From Oscillospiraceae bacterium (lineage in GTDB: Bacteria; Bacillota; Clostridia; Oscillospirales; Oscillospiraceae): 64,000 bases of DNA. The notes under the pieces were generated by a model that saw only the letters and a program-made list of their open reading frames with translations, was not told the origin of the DNA and did not search any database. How positions within the stretch are numbered: position 1 is the stretch's first letter; every line of letters begins with the position of its first letter. Shown here piece by piece: positions 11,771 through 21,990 of this stretch. Where the stretch lies: assembly GCA_015067935.1 (NCBI GenBank), contig SVLL01000001.1, positions 53,439-117,438 on the forward strand. The letters run 5' to 3'. Made by a program: the position numbers and the translations under genes.

Positions 11771-13153
11771 TTATGCTTCTACGATGGTGTAGGTGCAGGC
11801 GTTCTCTTCCTTAGCCTTGCGGTTCTCAAAGAACTTTTCAGCCAGATTGGGGAATGCAATGTAGCTGAGCACATCCTCGTCGGACTTTGCCAGCTCGCCC
11901 AGCTTTGCCCGGGCGTCTTCCACAACGGGAGCCAGCGTGTCGGCATAACGGCCTTCAACGGGCTTTTCGTCGCCCAGAATCTGTGCACGGATGGCAGGAT
12001 CAATGGGAGCGGGGGTCTGACCGTATTCGCCGCGGCAGTAAGCCTTGATTTCCTTGGAAACGGTCTTGTAACGCTCGCCGTCCAGCACATTACGGACAGC
12101 CTGCACGCCGACCATCTGAGAGGTGGGGGTGACCAGAGGGGGATAGCCCATATCCTTACGGACCTTGGGAGTCTCGGCCAGAGCTTCCTCAAAGCGGTCC
12201 AGAGCGTTCATCTGCTTCAGCTGGCTGAGCAGGTTAGAGAGCATACCGCCGGGCACCTGATAGGTCAGGCACTGGGTGTCGGTAGCCATGGACTTGGGCA
12301 TCATAGTGCCGTCGGCCACGAACTCATCACGAACGCCCTTGAAGTAGTCGGCCATTGCCACCAGGCAATCGTCGTTCAGGTCCACCTGATAGCCCAGCTG
12401 ACGCAGTGCGTAAGCCAGAGTCTCAGTAGCAGGCTGGCTGGTGCCGCCGGAGAAGGGAGAAATGGCGGTGTCGATGATGTCCACACCGGCTTCGATAGCC
12501 TTCAGGTAGGTCATAAATGCCAGACCGGTGGTGGAGTGGGTGTGCAGGTCGATGGGCAGGTCCACAGCGTCCTTAATGGCGGAAACCAGATCGTAAGCCT
12601 CCTGAGGACCCATAATGCCGGCCATATCCTTGATGCAGATGGTGCTTGCGCCCATCTCCTTCAGCTCCTTGACCATCTTCACATAGTTTTCATGGGTGTG
12701 AACAGGGGATGTGGTGTAGGAAATGGTACCGGAAGCGATGGCACCGGCCTTGACGGTGGCCTCCATAGCGACCTTCAGATTATTCACATCGTTCAGAGCG
12801 TCGAAAATACGGATCACATCGATGCCGTTTTCCACAGCCTTTGCAACGAACAGCTTGACGAAATCATCGGGGTAGTGAGAATAGCCCAGAACATTCTGAC
12901 CGCGCAGCAGCATCTGCAGCTTGGTGTTGGGCATCTTAGCGCGGATCTTGCGCAGACGCTCCCACGGATCCTCGTTCAGATAGCGCAGGCAGACATCAAA
13001 AGTAGCACCGCCCCAGCATTCTGCAGCATAGAAGCCGGCCTTGTCGATGGTCTCCAGCATGGGCTCGAACTTATCGAAGGGCAGACGGGTGGCGATGAGA
13101 GACTGGTTTGCATCACGCAGCACAGTTTCCACAAATTGAACCTTTTTTGCCAT
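11771..13153 (-). CDS. oadA: Oxaloacetate decarboxylase alpha / pyruvate carboxylase subunit B (carboxyltransferase)
   Basis: VQFVETVLRDANQSLIATRLPFDKFEPMLETIDKAGFYAAECWGGATFDVCLRYLNEDPWERLR. Confidence 0.95.
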   Translation of the reverse strand: MAKKVQFVETVLRDANQSLIATRLPFDKFEPMLETIDKAGFYAAECWGGATFDVCLRYLNEDPWERLRKIRAKMPNTKLQMLLRGQNVLGYSHYPDDFVKLFVAKAVENGIDVIRIFDALNDVNNLKVAMEATVKAGAIASGTISYTTSPVHTHENYVKMVKELKEMGASTICIKDMAGIMGPQEAYDLVSAIKDAVDLPIDLHTHSTTGLAFMTYLKAIEAGVDIIDTAISPFSGGTSQPATETLAYALRQLGYQVDLNDDCLVAMADYFKGVRDEFVADGTMMPKSMATDTQCLTYQVPGGMLSNLLSQLKQMNALDRFEEALAETPKVRKDMGYPPLVTPTSQMVGVQAVRNVLDGERYKTVSKEIKAYCRGEYGQTPAPIDPAIRAQILGDEKPVEGRYADTLAPVVEDARAKLGELAKSDEDVLSYIAFPNLAEKFFENRKAKEENACTYTIVEA

Positions 13154-13287
13154 TTGGTGTAACCTCCAGATATAATAAATATTTTAACTATGTAATTAAA
13201 GTGCTTCACGCACAGTGAACAGCATAAAGCGTGTTTATGCTCTGCAATATGTGTGAAGTTGACAGTTTTTGCACAATGTTGCGATTA

Positions 13288-13334
13288 TGTCATTGCGAGG
13301 AGGGCCACAGCCCCTTCGGGGCTTCGCAATGACA
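13288..13334. repeat. Short palindrome-family-A derivative
   Basis: tgtcattgcgaggagggccacagccccttcggggcttcgcaatgaca. Confidence 0.7.
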
Positions 13335-13441
13335 TATCTGAGGTACGGTGCTTTATCGTAGGGGCGAACTGTGTTCGCCCGCGGGCAATTGCAAATCGCT
13401 CCTACGGTGAAAACACACTACGACCCGCCTCCCCGCAGATA

Positions 13442-13574
13442 CCTTGCCTCCCTCTGAGGAGGGAGGTGGATTCGCCGTAAGGCGAAGACGGAGGGAGAGA
13501 AAATAAAACCATTTCTCTCCCCCAGTCAAGAATCAGAGATTTTTGCCAGCCCCCTCCTCAGAGGGGGCCAAGGG
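13442..13574. repeat. Palindrome-family-B element
   Basis: ccttgcctccctctgaggagggaggtggattcgccgtaaggcgaagacggaggg...cagtcaagaatcagagatttttgccagccccctcctcagagggggccaagg. Confidence 0.7.
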
Positions 13575-13592
13575 CAGAAAAAACAAACTTAA

Positions 13593-15197
13593 TTACTCAG
13601 CCTTGGGGCCGGCGGCGACCAGAGCCTTGCCTTCGTCATTGCCGGTGTACTTCTCAAAGTTCTTGATGAAGCGGGCGGCCAGATCCTGAGCCTTTGCGTC
13701 CCAGATCGCGGGATCGGCATAGGTGTCGCGAGGATCCAGAATGCCGCTGTCCACGCCGGGCAGGGCGGTGGGAACCTCGAAGCCGAAGTAAGGAATGGTC
13801 TTGGTCTCAGCCTTCAGGATGGAGCCATCCAGAATGGCGTCGATGATGCCGCGGGTATCCTTGATGGAGATACGCTTGCCGGTGCCGTTCCAGCCGGTGT
13901 TGACCAGATAAGCCTTGGCACCGCTCTTTTCCATCTTCTTAACCAGCTCTTCGCCGTACTTGGTGGGGTGCAGCTCCAGGAATGCTGCGCCGAAGCAAGC
14001 GGAGAAGGTGGGAGTGGGCTCAGTGATGCCACGCTCGGTGCCGGCCAGCTTGGAGGTAAAGCCGGACAGGAAGTAGTACTGAGTCTGCTCGGGGGTCAGG
14101 ATGGAAACGGGAGGCAGAACGCCGAAAGCATCAGCGGACAGGAAGATGACATTCTTGGCATCGGGGCCGCAGGACTTGGGACGGACGATCTTCTCAATGT
14201 GGTTGATGGGGTAGGAAACACGGGTGTTCTCGGTGACGGAGCCGTCAGCGAAGTCGCACTTGCCGTTCTCGTCCACAGTCACATTCTCCAGAAGAGCGTT
14301 GCGGCGGATGGCGTTGTAGATATCGGGCTCGGAGTCGGCATCCAGATTGATGACCTTAGCGTAGCAGCCGCCCTCGAAGTTGAACACGCCGTTGTCGTCC
14401 CAGCCGTGCTCGTCGTCACCGATCAGCAGACGCTTGGGGTCGGTGGACAGAGTGGTCTTGCCGGTGCCGGACAGACCGAAGAACAGAGCGGTGTTCTGGC
14501 CGTTCATATCGGTGTTGGCGGAGCAGTGCATGGAAGCCATGCCGTTCAGGGGCAGGTAGTAGTTCATCATGGAGAACATACCCTTCTTCATCTCGCCGCC
14601 GTACCAGGTATTCAGGATGACCTGCTCACGGGAGGTGATGTTGAAGAGAACTGCGGTCTCGGAGTTCAGACCCAGCTCCTTGTAGTTCTCGACCTTAGCC
14701 TTGGAAGCGTTGTAGACCACGAAATCGGGCTCGAAGTTAGCCAGCTCTTCCTCAGTGGGAGCGATGAACATATTCTTGACGAAGTGAGCCTGCCATGCCA
14801 CTTCCATGATGAAGCGGATCGCCATACGGGAGTCGGGGTTGGTGCCGCAGAAGACATCCATCACATACAGCTTCTTGTTGCTCAGCTCTTTGATAGCCAG
14901 CTCCTTGCAGGCTGCCCAAGCTTCAGCGGAAGCGGGCTTGTTGTCGTTGGCGAACTCCTTGGAGGTCCACCACACGGTGTCCTTGGAGTTTTCGTCCATA
15001 ACGATGAACTTATCCTTGGGGGAGCGGCCGGTGTAGATACCGGTCATAACATTCACAGCACCCAGTTCGGTCAGCTGACCCTTTTCGAAGCCCTCCAGAG
15101 TGGGGTCCATCTCAGCCTGGAACAGCTCCTCATAAGAGGGGTTGCAGATGACTTCGGTTGCGCCGGTAATGCCGTACTTTTCGAGAGACAATGCCAT
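13593..15197 (-). CDS. pckA: Phosphoenolpyruvate carboxykinase (ATP)
   Basis: 534 aa; [51 protein letters not shown]. Confidence 0.97.
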   Translation of the reverse strand: MALSLEKYGITGATEVICNPSYEELFQAEMDPTLEGFEKGQLTELGAVNVMTGIYTGRSPKDKFIVMDENSKDTVWWTSKEFANDNKPASAEAWAACKELAIKELSNKKLYVMDVFCGTNPDSRMAIRFIMEVAWQAHFVKNMFIAPTEEELANFEPDFVVYNASKAKVENYKELGLNSETAVLFNITSREQVILNTWYGGEMKKGMFSMMNYYLPLNGMASMHCSANTDMNGQNTALFFGLSGTGKTTLSTDPKRLLIGDDEHGWDDNGVFNFEGGCYAKVINLDADSEPDIYNAIRRNALLENVTVDENGKCDFADGSVTENTRVSYPINHIEKIVRPKSCGPDAKNVIFLSADAFGVLPPVSILTPEQTQYYFLSGFTSKLAGTERGITEPTPTFSACFGAAFLELHPTKYGEELVKKMEKSGAKAYLVNTGWNGTGKRISIKDTRGIIDAILDGSILKAETKTIPYFGFEVPTALPGVDSGILDPRDTYADPAIWDAKAQDLAARFIKNFEKYTGNDEGKALVAAGPKAE

Positions 15198-15404
15198 TTT
15201 ATTTTCCTCCTAAAATTATGTGCGGTCTTTTTAATGCCGCTTAGATTATGTTGTTGCGAGATTGTTAAAGTCCAATCTTCACCGCATACATCATAACATA
15301 AAAGTGTGGAATTGTCTACCTTTTTTCTACGCATTTCCGTACATTTTTATCGGAAGTATTTACATAAATATCTTTCTCACAGCATCCCCGGTGGAATGCA
15401 TAAA

Positions 15405-15433
15405 AATTCCCCGCCGGAGCGGGGAATTTTTAA
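15405..15433 (-). terminator. Intrinsic terminator downstream of jag
   Basis: aaaaattccccgccggagcggggaattttt. Confidence 0.8.
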
Positions 15434-16297
15434 TCAGCGAACATATTCGATTACGATTCTGCGGTTGGGCTCGGTGCCGGTGGAATGGGTGGTGATATTG
15501 TCCATATCCTGCAGCGCGGCGTGGATCACATGACGCTCGTAAGCGTTCATGGGCTCCAGCGTGGTGCGGCGGCGTGCCTTCAGCACCTGCTGTGCTTTCT
15601 TACGGGCATAACGGCGCAGGCTGTCTTCCCGCTTTTCCCGGTAGTCCTCGGCATCCACATTGATGCGCAGACGGCCTTCCACACCCCGGTTGATGGTGTA
15701 GTTACACAGGTGCTGCAGCGCATCCAGCGTATCGCCGCGGCGGCCGATCAGGTAGCCCAGATCCTCGCCAACCAGCTCTACATCGTAAGTATTGCCCTCG
15801 CCCTTGACGGCGTGGGGCACGGCCTTGGAGCCCATATGCTCCAGAAGACCCTTCAGGAAGGTTTCGATCTTCTCTTCCACACTGCCGGGCTCAGCAGGGG
15901 TGTAGACCTTGGGCTCCTTGGGAGCTTTTACTTCTTCCTTCTTGGGCTCAGCCTTGCGCTCGGGCTTGGGAGCCTTTTCCTGCTTGGGTGCAGCAGGCTT
16001 TGCTTCCTGCTTGGGCGCAGCCTTGGGGGGGTCGGGCTTGACCTCGGGCTTGGGAGCTTCCACCTTCTTCTTGGGCTTGCTCCGGGAAGCAGAGGACAGC
16101 GCAGCCTTGGGGGCTTCGTCGGGGACTTCATAGGTGACCTGAATCTTGGCAGGCTGTGCGCCGATGCCAAGGAAACCGGACTTGGGCTGGGAGATGACCT
16201 GAACGGAAACACTGTCCCGATCCAGACCCAGCTGATTCAGCGCGGCTTCAATGGCCAAATCGATGGTTTTGCCGGTGGCAACCATTGTCTTTTCCAT
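15434..16297 (-). CDS. jag: RNA-binding protein Jag/KhpB (SpoIIIJ-associated, KH-R3H)
   Basis: Jag_N-like MEKTMVATGKTIDLAIEAALNQLGLDRDSVSVQVISQPKSGFLGIGAQPAKI; LIGRRGDTLDALQHLCNYTINR; R3H-like C-terminus; K/P/A-rich linker. Confidence 0.93.
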   Translation of the reverse strand: MEKTMVATGKTIDLAIEAALNQLGLDRDSVSVQVISQPKSGFLGIGAQPAKIQVTYEVPDEAPKAALSSASRSKPKKKVEAPKPEVKPDPPKAAPKQEAKPAAPKQEKAPKPERKAEPKKEEVKAPKEPKVYTPAEPGSVEEKIETFLKGLLEHMGSKAVPHAVKGEGNTYDVELVGEDLGYLIGRRGDTLDALQHLCNYTINRGVEGRLRINVDAEDYREKREDSLRRYARKKAQQVLKARRRTTLEPMNAYERHVIHAALQDMDNITTHSTGTEPNRRIVIEYVR

Positions 16298-16303
16298 TGT
16301 TAA

Positions 16304-17500
16304 TTATTCCTCCGTTTTGTTGTAGCGGTTGGGATCGTAGGCCCGACCCTTGCAGTAGGGGCGGTCAGCAATGCCGGAAAGGGTCTTCTTTTCCTCCGGC
16401 TCTTCTTCCACGATGCCCTTCTTGGCGTCATATTCTTTCTTTGCGGCAGCCTTGGCAGCGGCTTCCTCGGCCTGCTGCTGCTTCTGCAGCTTCTTCTTGC
16501 TGGTGTTTTCGGTGATACCGTCAGGATTTGCGGCCCGCTTTTCTGCGCGGATGCGCTCCTTTTCGGCCTCGATCGCTTCCTGCTCCATAGCCTTCTTCAG
16601 CTTTTCAGCGTCCTCGGCATCATAGATCTTGCGGTACTTCTTGGTGAGCAGAATATCCTCAAAGGTGCGGCTCACACCGCCGATGAACCAGTAAAGGCTG
16701 AGTGCCGCCGGGACACTGAAGCCGATAAACAGGCTCATAATGGGCATCATCCACATCATCACCTTGCCGGTCTGTGCGCTCTGGCTCTTTTCGGCCTCTT
16801 CCTTGTCCTGCACGCCCTTTTCATTGGTCACCAGAGAATTGTTGACCTTACGGGAGATCTGGGTCTGCAGGATCTGGCTGCCGGCGGAGATCAGCGGCAC
16901 CAGCATTGTGCCGATGAAGGGCCAGCTCCATGTCCAGGAGCCGATGATGTCGCTGGGGATATTACCCAAGGGAATACCCAGAAAATCAAAGTTGATACCG
17001 GCCAGCGTCTGTGCGGTGATGCCGGGGATATCGGCAAACCGGGAGGGGTCGGCAAAAATCGCCTGAGCGGCGGTGATCTGCCAGTAGCCGTTGTTCATGT
17101 CCAGATTCAGAATCTTGGCGATCTCGGTACGGACAGCTTCGTCTGCGCCCAGCATATTGGTCAGAGGCTCACGAATAATCGTATAAAGGGGGATCAGGAT
17201 AAACAGAGGAACGAAGCTCCAAAGGCAACCGCCGCAGCCCATTCCCACGCCCTCTTCCTTCTGGATCTGGGCGATGGCTTCCTGCTGTTTCTGCTGATCA
17301 TTGGCATATTTCTCCCGGATGGCATTGAGCTTGGGCTGGATCCGGGTCATTTTCATCATACTTTTTTTGGATTTTGCGGTGATGGGCAGCAGAACGATCT
17401 GCACCAAAATGGCAAACAGAATCAGAGAGACACCGTAGTTGCCGGTCAGGTTGTACAGTTGGTTCAGCAGCCATCCGAAGGGGATAGTGATAAATTCCAT
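16304..17500 (-). CDS. yidC: Membrane protein insertase YidC
   Basis: YGVSLILFAILVQIVLLPITAKSKKSMMKMTRIQPKLNAIREKYANDQQKQQEA. Confidence 0.95.
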   Translation of the reverse strand: MEFITIPFGWLLNQLYNLTGNYGVSLILFAILVQIVLLPITAKSKKSMMKMTRIQPKLNAIREKYANDQQKQQEAIAQIQKEEGVGMGCGGCLWSFVPLFILIPLYTIIREPLTNMLGADEAVRTEIAKILNLDMNNGYWQITAAQAIFADPSRFADIPGITAQTLAGINFDFLGIPLGNIPSDIIGSWTWSWPFIGTMLVPLISAGSQILQTQISRKVNNSLVTNEKGVQDKEEAEKSQSAQTGKVMMWMMPIMSLFIGFSVPAALSLYWFIGGVSRTFEDILLTKKYRKIYDAEDAEKLKKAMEQEAIEAEKERIRAEKRAANPDGITENTSKKKLQKQQQAEEAAAKAAAKKEYDAKKGIVEEEPEEKKTLSGIADRPYCKGRAYDPNRYNKTEE

Positions 17501-17519
17501 TTAGATTACTCCTTATGAG

Positions 17520-17732
17520 TCATGGTACGGGGTCATAAAAACTCCCTTTGTAAAAGGGATTGCACCGCAGCAGACGGCGTAAAGCGAGCCATCCGCCCTT
17601 CAGTGCCCCGTATTTTTCAATGGCCTCGCAGGCATAGGCCGAACAAGTGGGGCGAAAACGGCAGCAAGGCGGCTTATTGGGCGAAATTTGCCGCTGATAG
17701 AAATGGATCAGAGCCAAAAAAATTCGTTTCAT
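17520..17732 (-). CDS. yidD: Membrane protein insertion efficiency factor YidD
   Basis: [54 protein letters not shown]. Confidence 0.96.
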   Translation of the reverse strand: MKRIFLALIHFYQRQISPNKPPCCRFRPTCSAYACEAIEKYGALKGGWLALRRLLRCNPFYKGSFYDPVP

Positions 17733-18073
17733 ACGGTATTATCCTTTAAAATGCCGGCTTTTTGTGCCAGCTCCAGATATGCCTTAGTAAGCACCGCGAA
17801 GTCAGCACCGATGCACTTGCTTCGGGCCACCACAACGATGTCCCAGCCGGGGGTGAACTGTGCTTCGTTCAGCCGGTAAACTTCCCGCAGACGGCGACGC
17901 ACCCGATTGCGGACCACTGCGTGACCCAGCTTTTTGCTGACGGTGATGCCAATCCGGTTAATGCCCAGCCGATTGGGGCGGGCGTAAAGCACCAGATGGC
18001 CGTTTGCCACCGCGCCGGTGTGATACAGCCGCCGGAAGATGTGATTGAGTTTTAAGGCACACGAATATTTCAT
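17729..18073 (-). CDS. rnpA: Ribonuclease P protein component
   Basis: [28 protein letters not shown]; position between rpmH and yidD. Confidence 0.94.
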   Translation of the reverse strand: MKYSCALKLNHIFRRLYHTGAVANGHLVLYARPNRLGINRIGITVSKKLGHAVVRNRVRRRLREVYRLNEAQFTPGWDIVVVARSKCIGADFAVLTKAYLELAQKAGILKDNTV

Positions 18074-18330
18074 ACTGAAACCCTCAATTGAAGCACCAAA
18101 AGGCTTCTCCTCGAGGAGAAGCTGGCGTTTGCGAGGAACGAGCAAATGACTGATGAGGTGGAAAAAATTATGACACCTCATCCGCCTCACATTCGTTCGG
18201 CACCTTCTCCTCCAGGAGAAGGCTTGGTGCAGCTTCCTGAAATAAAAGGGGAAGCGGGGCGAATATGTTCTCGCCCCGCTTATAGCTCCCGTTTCGCGTT
18301 AGAGCGATTTACCTGCATTCCTTACCCAAA

Positions 18331-18465
18331 TCAGGCGGACAGAACCTTGCGGCCCTTTGCACGGCGACGAGCCAGAACCTTGCGGCCGTTGGAAGTAGCC
18401 ATTCTCTGACGGAAACCGTGGACCTTGGAACGATGACGGCGGCTGGGCTGATAGGTACGCTTCAT
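18331..18465 (-). CDS. rpmH: 50S ribosomal protein L34
   Basis: [44 protein letters not shown]. Confidence 0.99.
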   Translation of the reverse strand: MKRTYQPSRRHRSKVHGFRQRMATSNGRKVLARRRAKGRKVLSA

Positions 18466-18814
18466 AAAGTTACACCTCCTGTTTTTCTGATATCGGTTAT
18501 TTATGCTCAACAGTCCGATTGGACCGCAGCAACACACAGCTACTGACCATACTAGGTCATTCTAAAGCATTATAGCCGAAAAAACCAATAAGGTCAACCA
18601 CTTTTTTGGGATTTTTTCGCTTTTTTCAGAAAATCGCCCCTAAAAAGCTTCCCCTGGGGGGGAGTGAAGAGTGAAGGGTGAAGAGTGAAGGTGTCGCAAG
18701 CGACGTTTTTAGATTTTAATTGTAGCGGCGGCTATTAGCCGCCACAAAACCTTCCCCTTTTGTGGGGCGTCGAGGGCGCCGCCCCCTACAATAAACGAAT
18801 AAATCCTTCAAATA

Positions 18815-18944
18815 TGTCATTGCGAAGCCCCGGAGTTTACGAAGGGGCTGTGGCAATCTCCCGGTGCAACGGTGGTCAGATTGCCGTGTGTCGATAGATG
18901 TTACCAGGAGATTGCCACGGTCGCTTTGCTCCCTCGCAATGACA
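18815..18944. repeat. Palindrome-family-A element
   Basis: tgtcattgcgaagccccggag...ggctgtggcaatctcccggtg...ccaggagattgccacggtcgctttgctccctcgcaatgaca. Confidence 0.8.
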
Positions 18945-18992
18945 TAATTGGTAGATGGGAAGAATGCTGCGGCATTAGGACCGTCGAGGATG

Positions 18993-19026
18993 CAAAAAAA
19001 TCCCCCCCGGGAGGGAGGATTTTTTT
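18993..19026 (-). terminator. Intrinsic terminator downstream of rsmG
   Basis: aaaaaaatcccccccgggagggaggattttttt. Confidence 0.7.
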
Positions 19027-19730
19027 CACAAGGGTGCTTGTTTGATTTTCGCGAATCTTCTGGGATACGCTGCCGGTGTGGGGGCGATTTTCTTCAGCAC
19101 GATCACCCCGTGGGACGCCCCGTCAAAGACAAATTCCCGGGTTTCCACCAGCGAAAGTCCCAGCTTTTTAATGGCATTTTTCGCCTCTGCCAATTCTTCC
19201 TGCGCGGCAGAACCCTTTAAAGCCACCACAAAACCGCCTACTTTTACATAGGGCGCGGTCAGCTCCAGCAGGATATTCAGCCGTGCCACAGCCCGGCTCG
19301 TCGCAATGTCATAGCTCTCCCGCCGGTCCGCAACATATTCCTCCGCTCTTGCGGTGACGCACTGTGCAGAAATTTCCAGAGAGGGCAGAACCTCCTCCAG
19401 CCATTTCATCCGCTTGCCAAGACTGTCCAGAAGGGTCACCCGGGTATTTTTGCAGGCGATAGCCAGCGGCACGCCGGGAAATCCCGCACCGCAGCCCACA
19501 TCAATGAGCGTTTTGCCATCCATATCCACACAGGCGGCAACCGTCAGGCTGTCCAGAAGGTGGAGCTTGGCAACGGCGGCATCCTCCGTGATGCCCGTCA
19601 GGTTCATCACTTCGTTTTGCTTTACCATTGCCCGGGCGAAGGCGCAGAGTTTTTCCCGTACCGGCATTTCCGGCGACAGCCCCAAATCGGGCAGACCGGC
19701 ATTGAGGGTTTCCAGCATCCGATCGCCCAT
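19026..19730 (-). CDS. rsmG: 16S rRNA (guanine527-N7)-methyltransferase RsmG
   Basis: NEVMNLTGITEDAAVAKLHLLDSLTVAACVDMDGKTLIDVGCGAGFPGVPLAI. Confidence 0.95.
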   Translation of the reverse strand: MGDRMLETLNAGLPDLGLSPEMPVREKLCAFARAMVKQNEVMNLTGITEDAAVAKLHLLDSLTVAACVDMDGKTLIDVGCGAGFPGVPLAIACKNTRVTLLDSLGKRMKWLEEVLPSLEISAQCVTARAEEYVADRRESYDIATSRAVARLNILLELTAPYVKVGGFVVALKGSAAQEELAEAKNAIKKLGLSLVETREFVFDGASHGVIVLKKIAPTPAAYPRRFAKIKQAPL

Positions 19731-20905
19731 CAGCCCAACCCCTCACCGAAAACATAGTCCTTATCGAAGGGGTCAAAGCTGTCTTCTTCCACGATCTCAT
19801 CGGCATGCTCAGGCAGATAGATTTCCTGCCAGTACCAGCACAGCAGAAGATCTGTCACCTCGCCGTAGGAGCGGATGCCGCTGCTGTCGCCGCTTGCCTG
19901 AATGTAGGCGTTATTTACAGAGCTGGCAAATTTCGATGCATCCTTGTCGATGCGCTCGGTGCAGTAGAGAGAATAGGTCTGCATATCCCGGCGCATACTC
20001 TCGGTCATACCGTTGTACAGCCGATTCACCGCATTGGTTGCGGTTGCGGTGGAAAGGGAGGCCAGGGAGCTGTAGCAGTACCGGAAGGCCATAAAATAGC
20101 CGGAGTACTGATACAGAAGGTCGTCATTGTTGGTGCAGGAAAGAAATGCCGCCAGATTGGCATCCCGTTCCGGGGCAATGCACATCCGGTGCGCCATTTC
20201 ATGGCAGATGGTAAAGGGCAGGCTCACAACGGGGATGTTGGGATTCACTGCCGCCTCACCGGTCAGAGGCATTGTCACGCCGGAAATACCCATGGAGGTG
20301 TACATATCCGCCCAGCCCAGCTCTTTGACCGGGGTGGTCACGCCGCCAAAGACAGGATAGTTCTTTTTATACACCAGATTGTGAAAACCGTTTTCCGCCT
20401 GCAGGGCGGTGTCGTCAAAGGAAGAGATCTGCGGATTGCCGGTTTCGTCACGCTGTATCTGATCGGAAAGGGCATTGGCCTGATCCCGGAAATAGGTGGC
20501 CGCATTGATCAGGGGTGTCAGGCTGTCACCGGGAACGGTGGTATTCAGGCGAATATCCGCAGAAAGGTCGCTGCTGTACTGATTCAGCCCGTAAACACCG
20601 GTATGCAGGCACCACAGCAGGCACACGCCGGAGAGCACCCAGCCCATCCACTGGAAAAAGTTCCACTTAAAAAGGATCATTGCGATGACGGAAGCCAGCA
20701 GTAAGACCACCAGCAGCACCACGATGACCTGCCACAGACAGACCGACACACCGGCGGACCACTCCGCCAGCATATCCTGAATCAGGCGGGAGGCGTAGGG
20801 ATAGACCATATCCACCAATGCACCGTGGGCTTTGGCGAATTCCGTCAGGCCCCAGGTCATCAGGGCAAGAGCCGCCGCGATGAGGTAGCCGCGTATATAC
20901 TTCAA
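19730..20905 (-). CDS. DUF3810-like membrane protein with HExxH motif
   Basis: 391 aa, N-terminal TM segments, SLPFTICHEMAHRMCIAPERDANLAAFLSC. Confidence 0.8.
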   Translation of the reverse strand: MKYIRGYLIAAALALMTWGLTEFAKAHGALVDMVYPYASRLIQDMLAEWSAGVSVCLWQVIVVLLVVLLLASVIAMILFKWNFFQWMGWVLSGVCLLWCLHTGVYGLNQYSSDLSADIRLNTTVPGDSLTPLINAATYFRDQANALSDQIQRDETGNPQISSFDDTALQAENGFHNLVYKKNYPVFGGVTTPVKELGWADMYTSMGISGVTMPLTGEAAVNPNIPVVSLPFTICHEMAHRMCIAPERDANLAAFLSCTNNDDLLYQYSGYFMAFRYCYSSLASLSTATATNAVNRLYNGMTESMRRDMQTYSLYCTERIDKDASKFASSVNNAYIQASGDSSGIRSYGEVTDLLLCWYWQEIYLPEHADEIVEEDSFDPFDKDYVFGEGLG

Positions 20906-21094
20906 AGGAATCCCTCCTTTTGATAATTGATAATTGCGTAAAACCGCACATATTTGTTCATCTTATAGTATAGCACACTTTTTGTTCCTTGTCTGCCCTT
21001 TTTTTAATTTTTTATTTTTTGCCAGCTGTAGACTTAACTGTGTCATAATTCTGGTTAACATAAATTACCTAAAAGTTGTACACAGCCGGACAAC

Positions 21095-21140
21095 CAAAAT
21101 AAAAGTTTTCCACATTATCCACAGCTTTTTCCACAAGCCA
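21095..21140. promoter_or_regulatory. Second DnaA-box cluster
   Basis: TTTTCCACA (21106-21114) directly abutting TTATCCACA (21115-21123), then TTTTCCACA (21127-21135), all same orientation. Confidence 0.5.
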
Positions 21141-21233
21141 TCTATGGAAAATCCCTGCAAAAATCAGCTTTTGCAGGGATGAAAGGGCTTCTTGGGCAAT
21201 TTTGCCGCTTTTTGGGAAAAACGCGCCTTTGGT

Positions 21234-21989
21234 TTACAGAACAACTTCCGACAGCTCCACCTTGGCAGAAAACACACGGCTGTGAGCGGTGGGCACTGCC
21301 TCTTGGGTGCGCACCGCCTCAACGGTAAGCACCGGACCTTCTCCCAGATCCCAATGGAGAGCCACCTGCTCCTTTTCCGTCACCTCGGACATATAGCAAA
21401 GGGTAAACTCCCGGATCTCGTGGGCAGCGTGAAAGGCCATAGGCAGAAGATCCTCCACCCAATCCAGATACCGGCAGTTGTTCATATGTCCGTTGATATC
21501 CAGATCCGTAAAGCGCACTGTCCGCAGCTCCACTTCCCCCATATCCCGGCCCATCAAAGAGCTGGGAGCCTGCAGCTCACAGCCTCTGAGCAGACCGTTG
21601 ACCTCCACGCCGCTCTTGCCGGGCAGAACCATCGCCCGGGTCTTTGCGTCCATCAGGATCCAAAGGCTGATGGAGCGGAAGCACTCGTTGCCCTTTTCGT
21701 CGTAGGCAATGGTGGAACGGGGATAGGCGGTACGGGTGGTGGGCATGGGCCAGGTCTCCAGACGGAGCTTTTCTCCGCTGCGGGGGGTACGGGTGATCTG
21801 CACCCGATGACGGATCACTGCCCAAAAGAGGTTTTTATCCATCAGCTGATTCTGGGCTGTGCCCAAAATGGCACTGTGATCTCCTGCCACATCCTGCAAA
21901 AACGAAAGGATACGGCTGGCCTTCAGCCGTCCGTGGGCATCCACCGCCACGGGGGAAACCTCATATTCCTTTATATAAATCGGTTCCAT
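21234..21989 (-). CDS. Acyl-ACP thioesterase (hotdog fold)
   Basis: VSPVAVDAHGRLKASRILSFLQDVAGDHS; RFTDLDINGHMNNCRYLDWVEDLLP. Confidence 0.88.
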   Translation of the reverse strand: MEPIYIKEYEVSPVAVDAHGRLKASRILSFLQDVAGDHSAILGTAQNQLMDKNLFWAVIRHRVQITRTPRSGEKLRLETWPMPTTRTAYPRSTIAYDEKGNECFRSISLWILMDAKTRAMVLPGKSGVEVNGLLRGCELQAPSSLMGRDMGEVELRTVRFTDLDINGHMNNCRYLDWVEDLLPMAFHAAHEIREFTLCYMSEVTEKEQVALHWDLGEGPVLTVEAVRTQEAVPTAHSRVFSAKVELSEVVL

Positions 21990-21990
21990 A

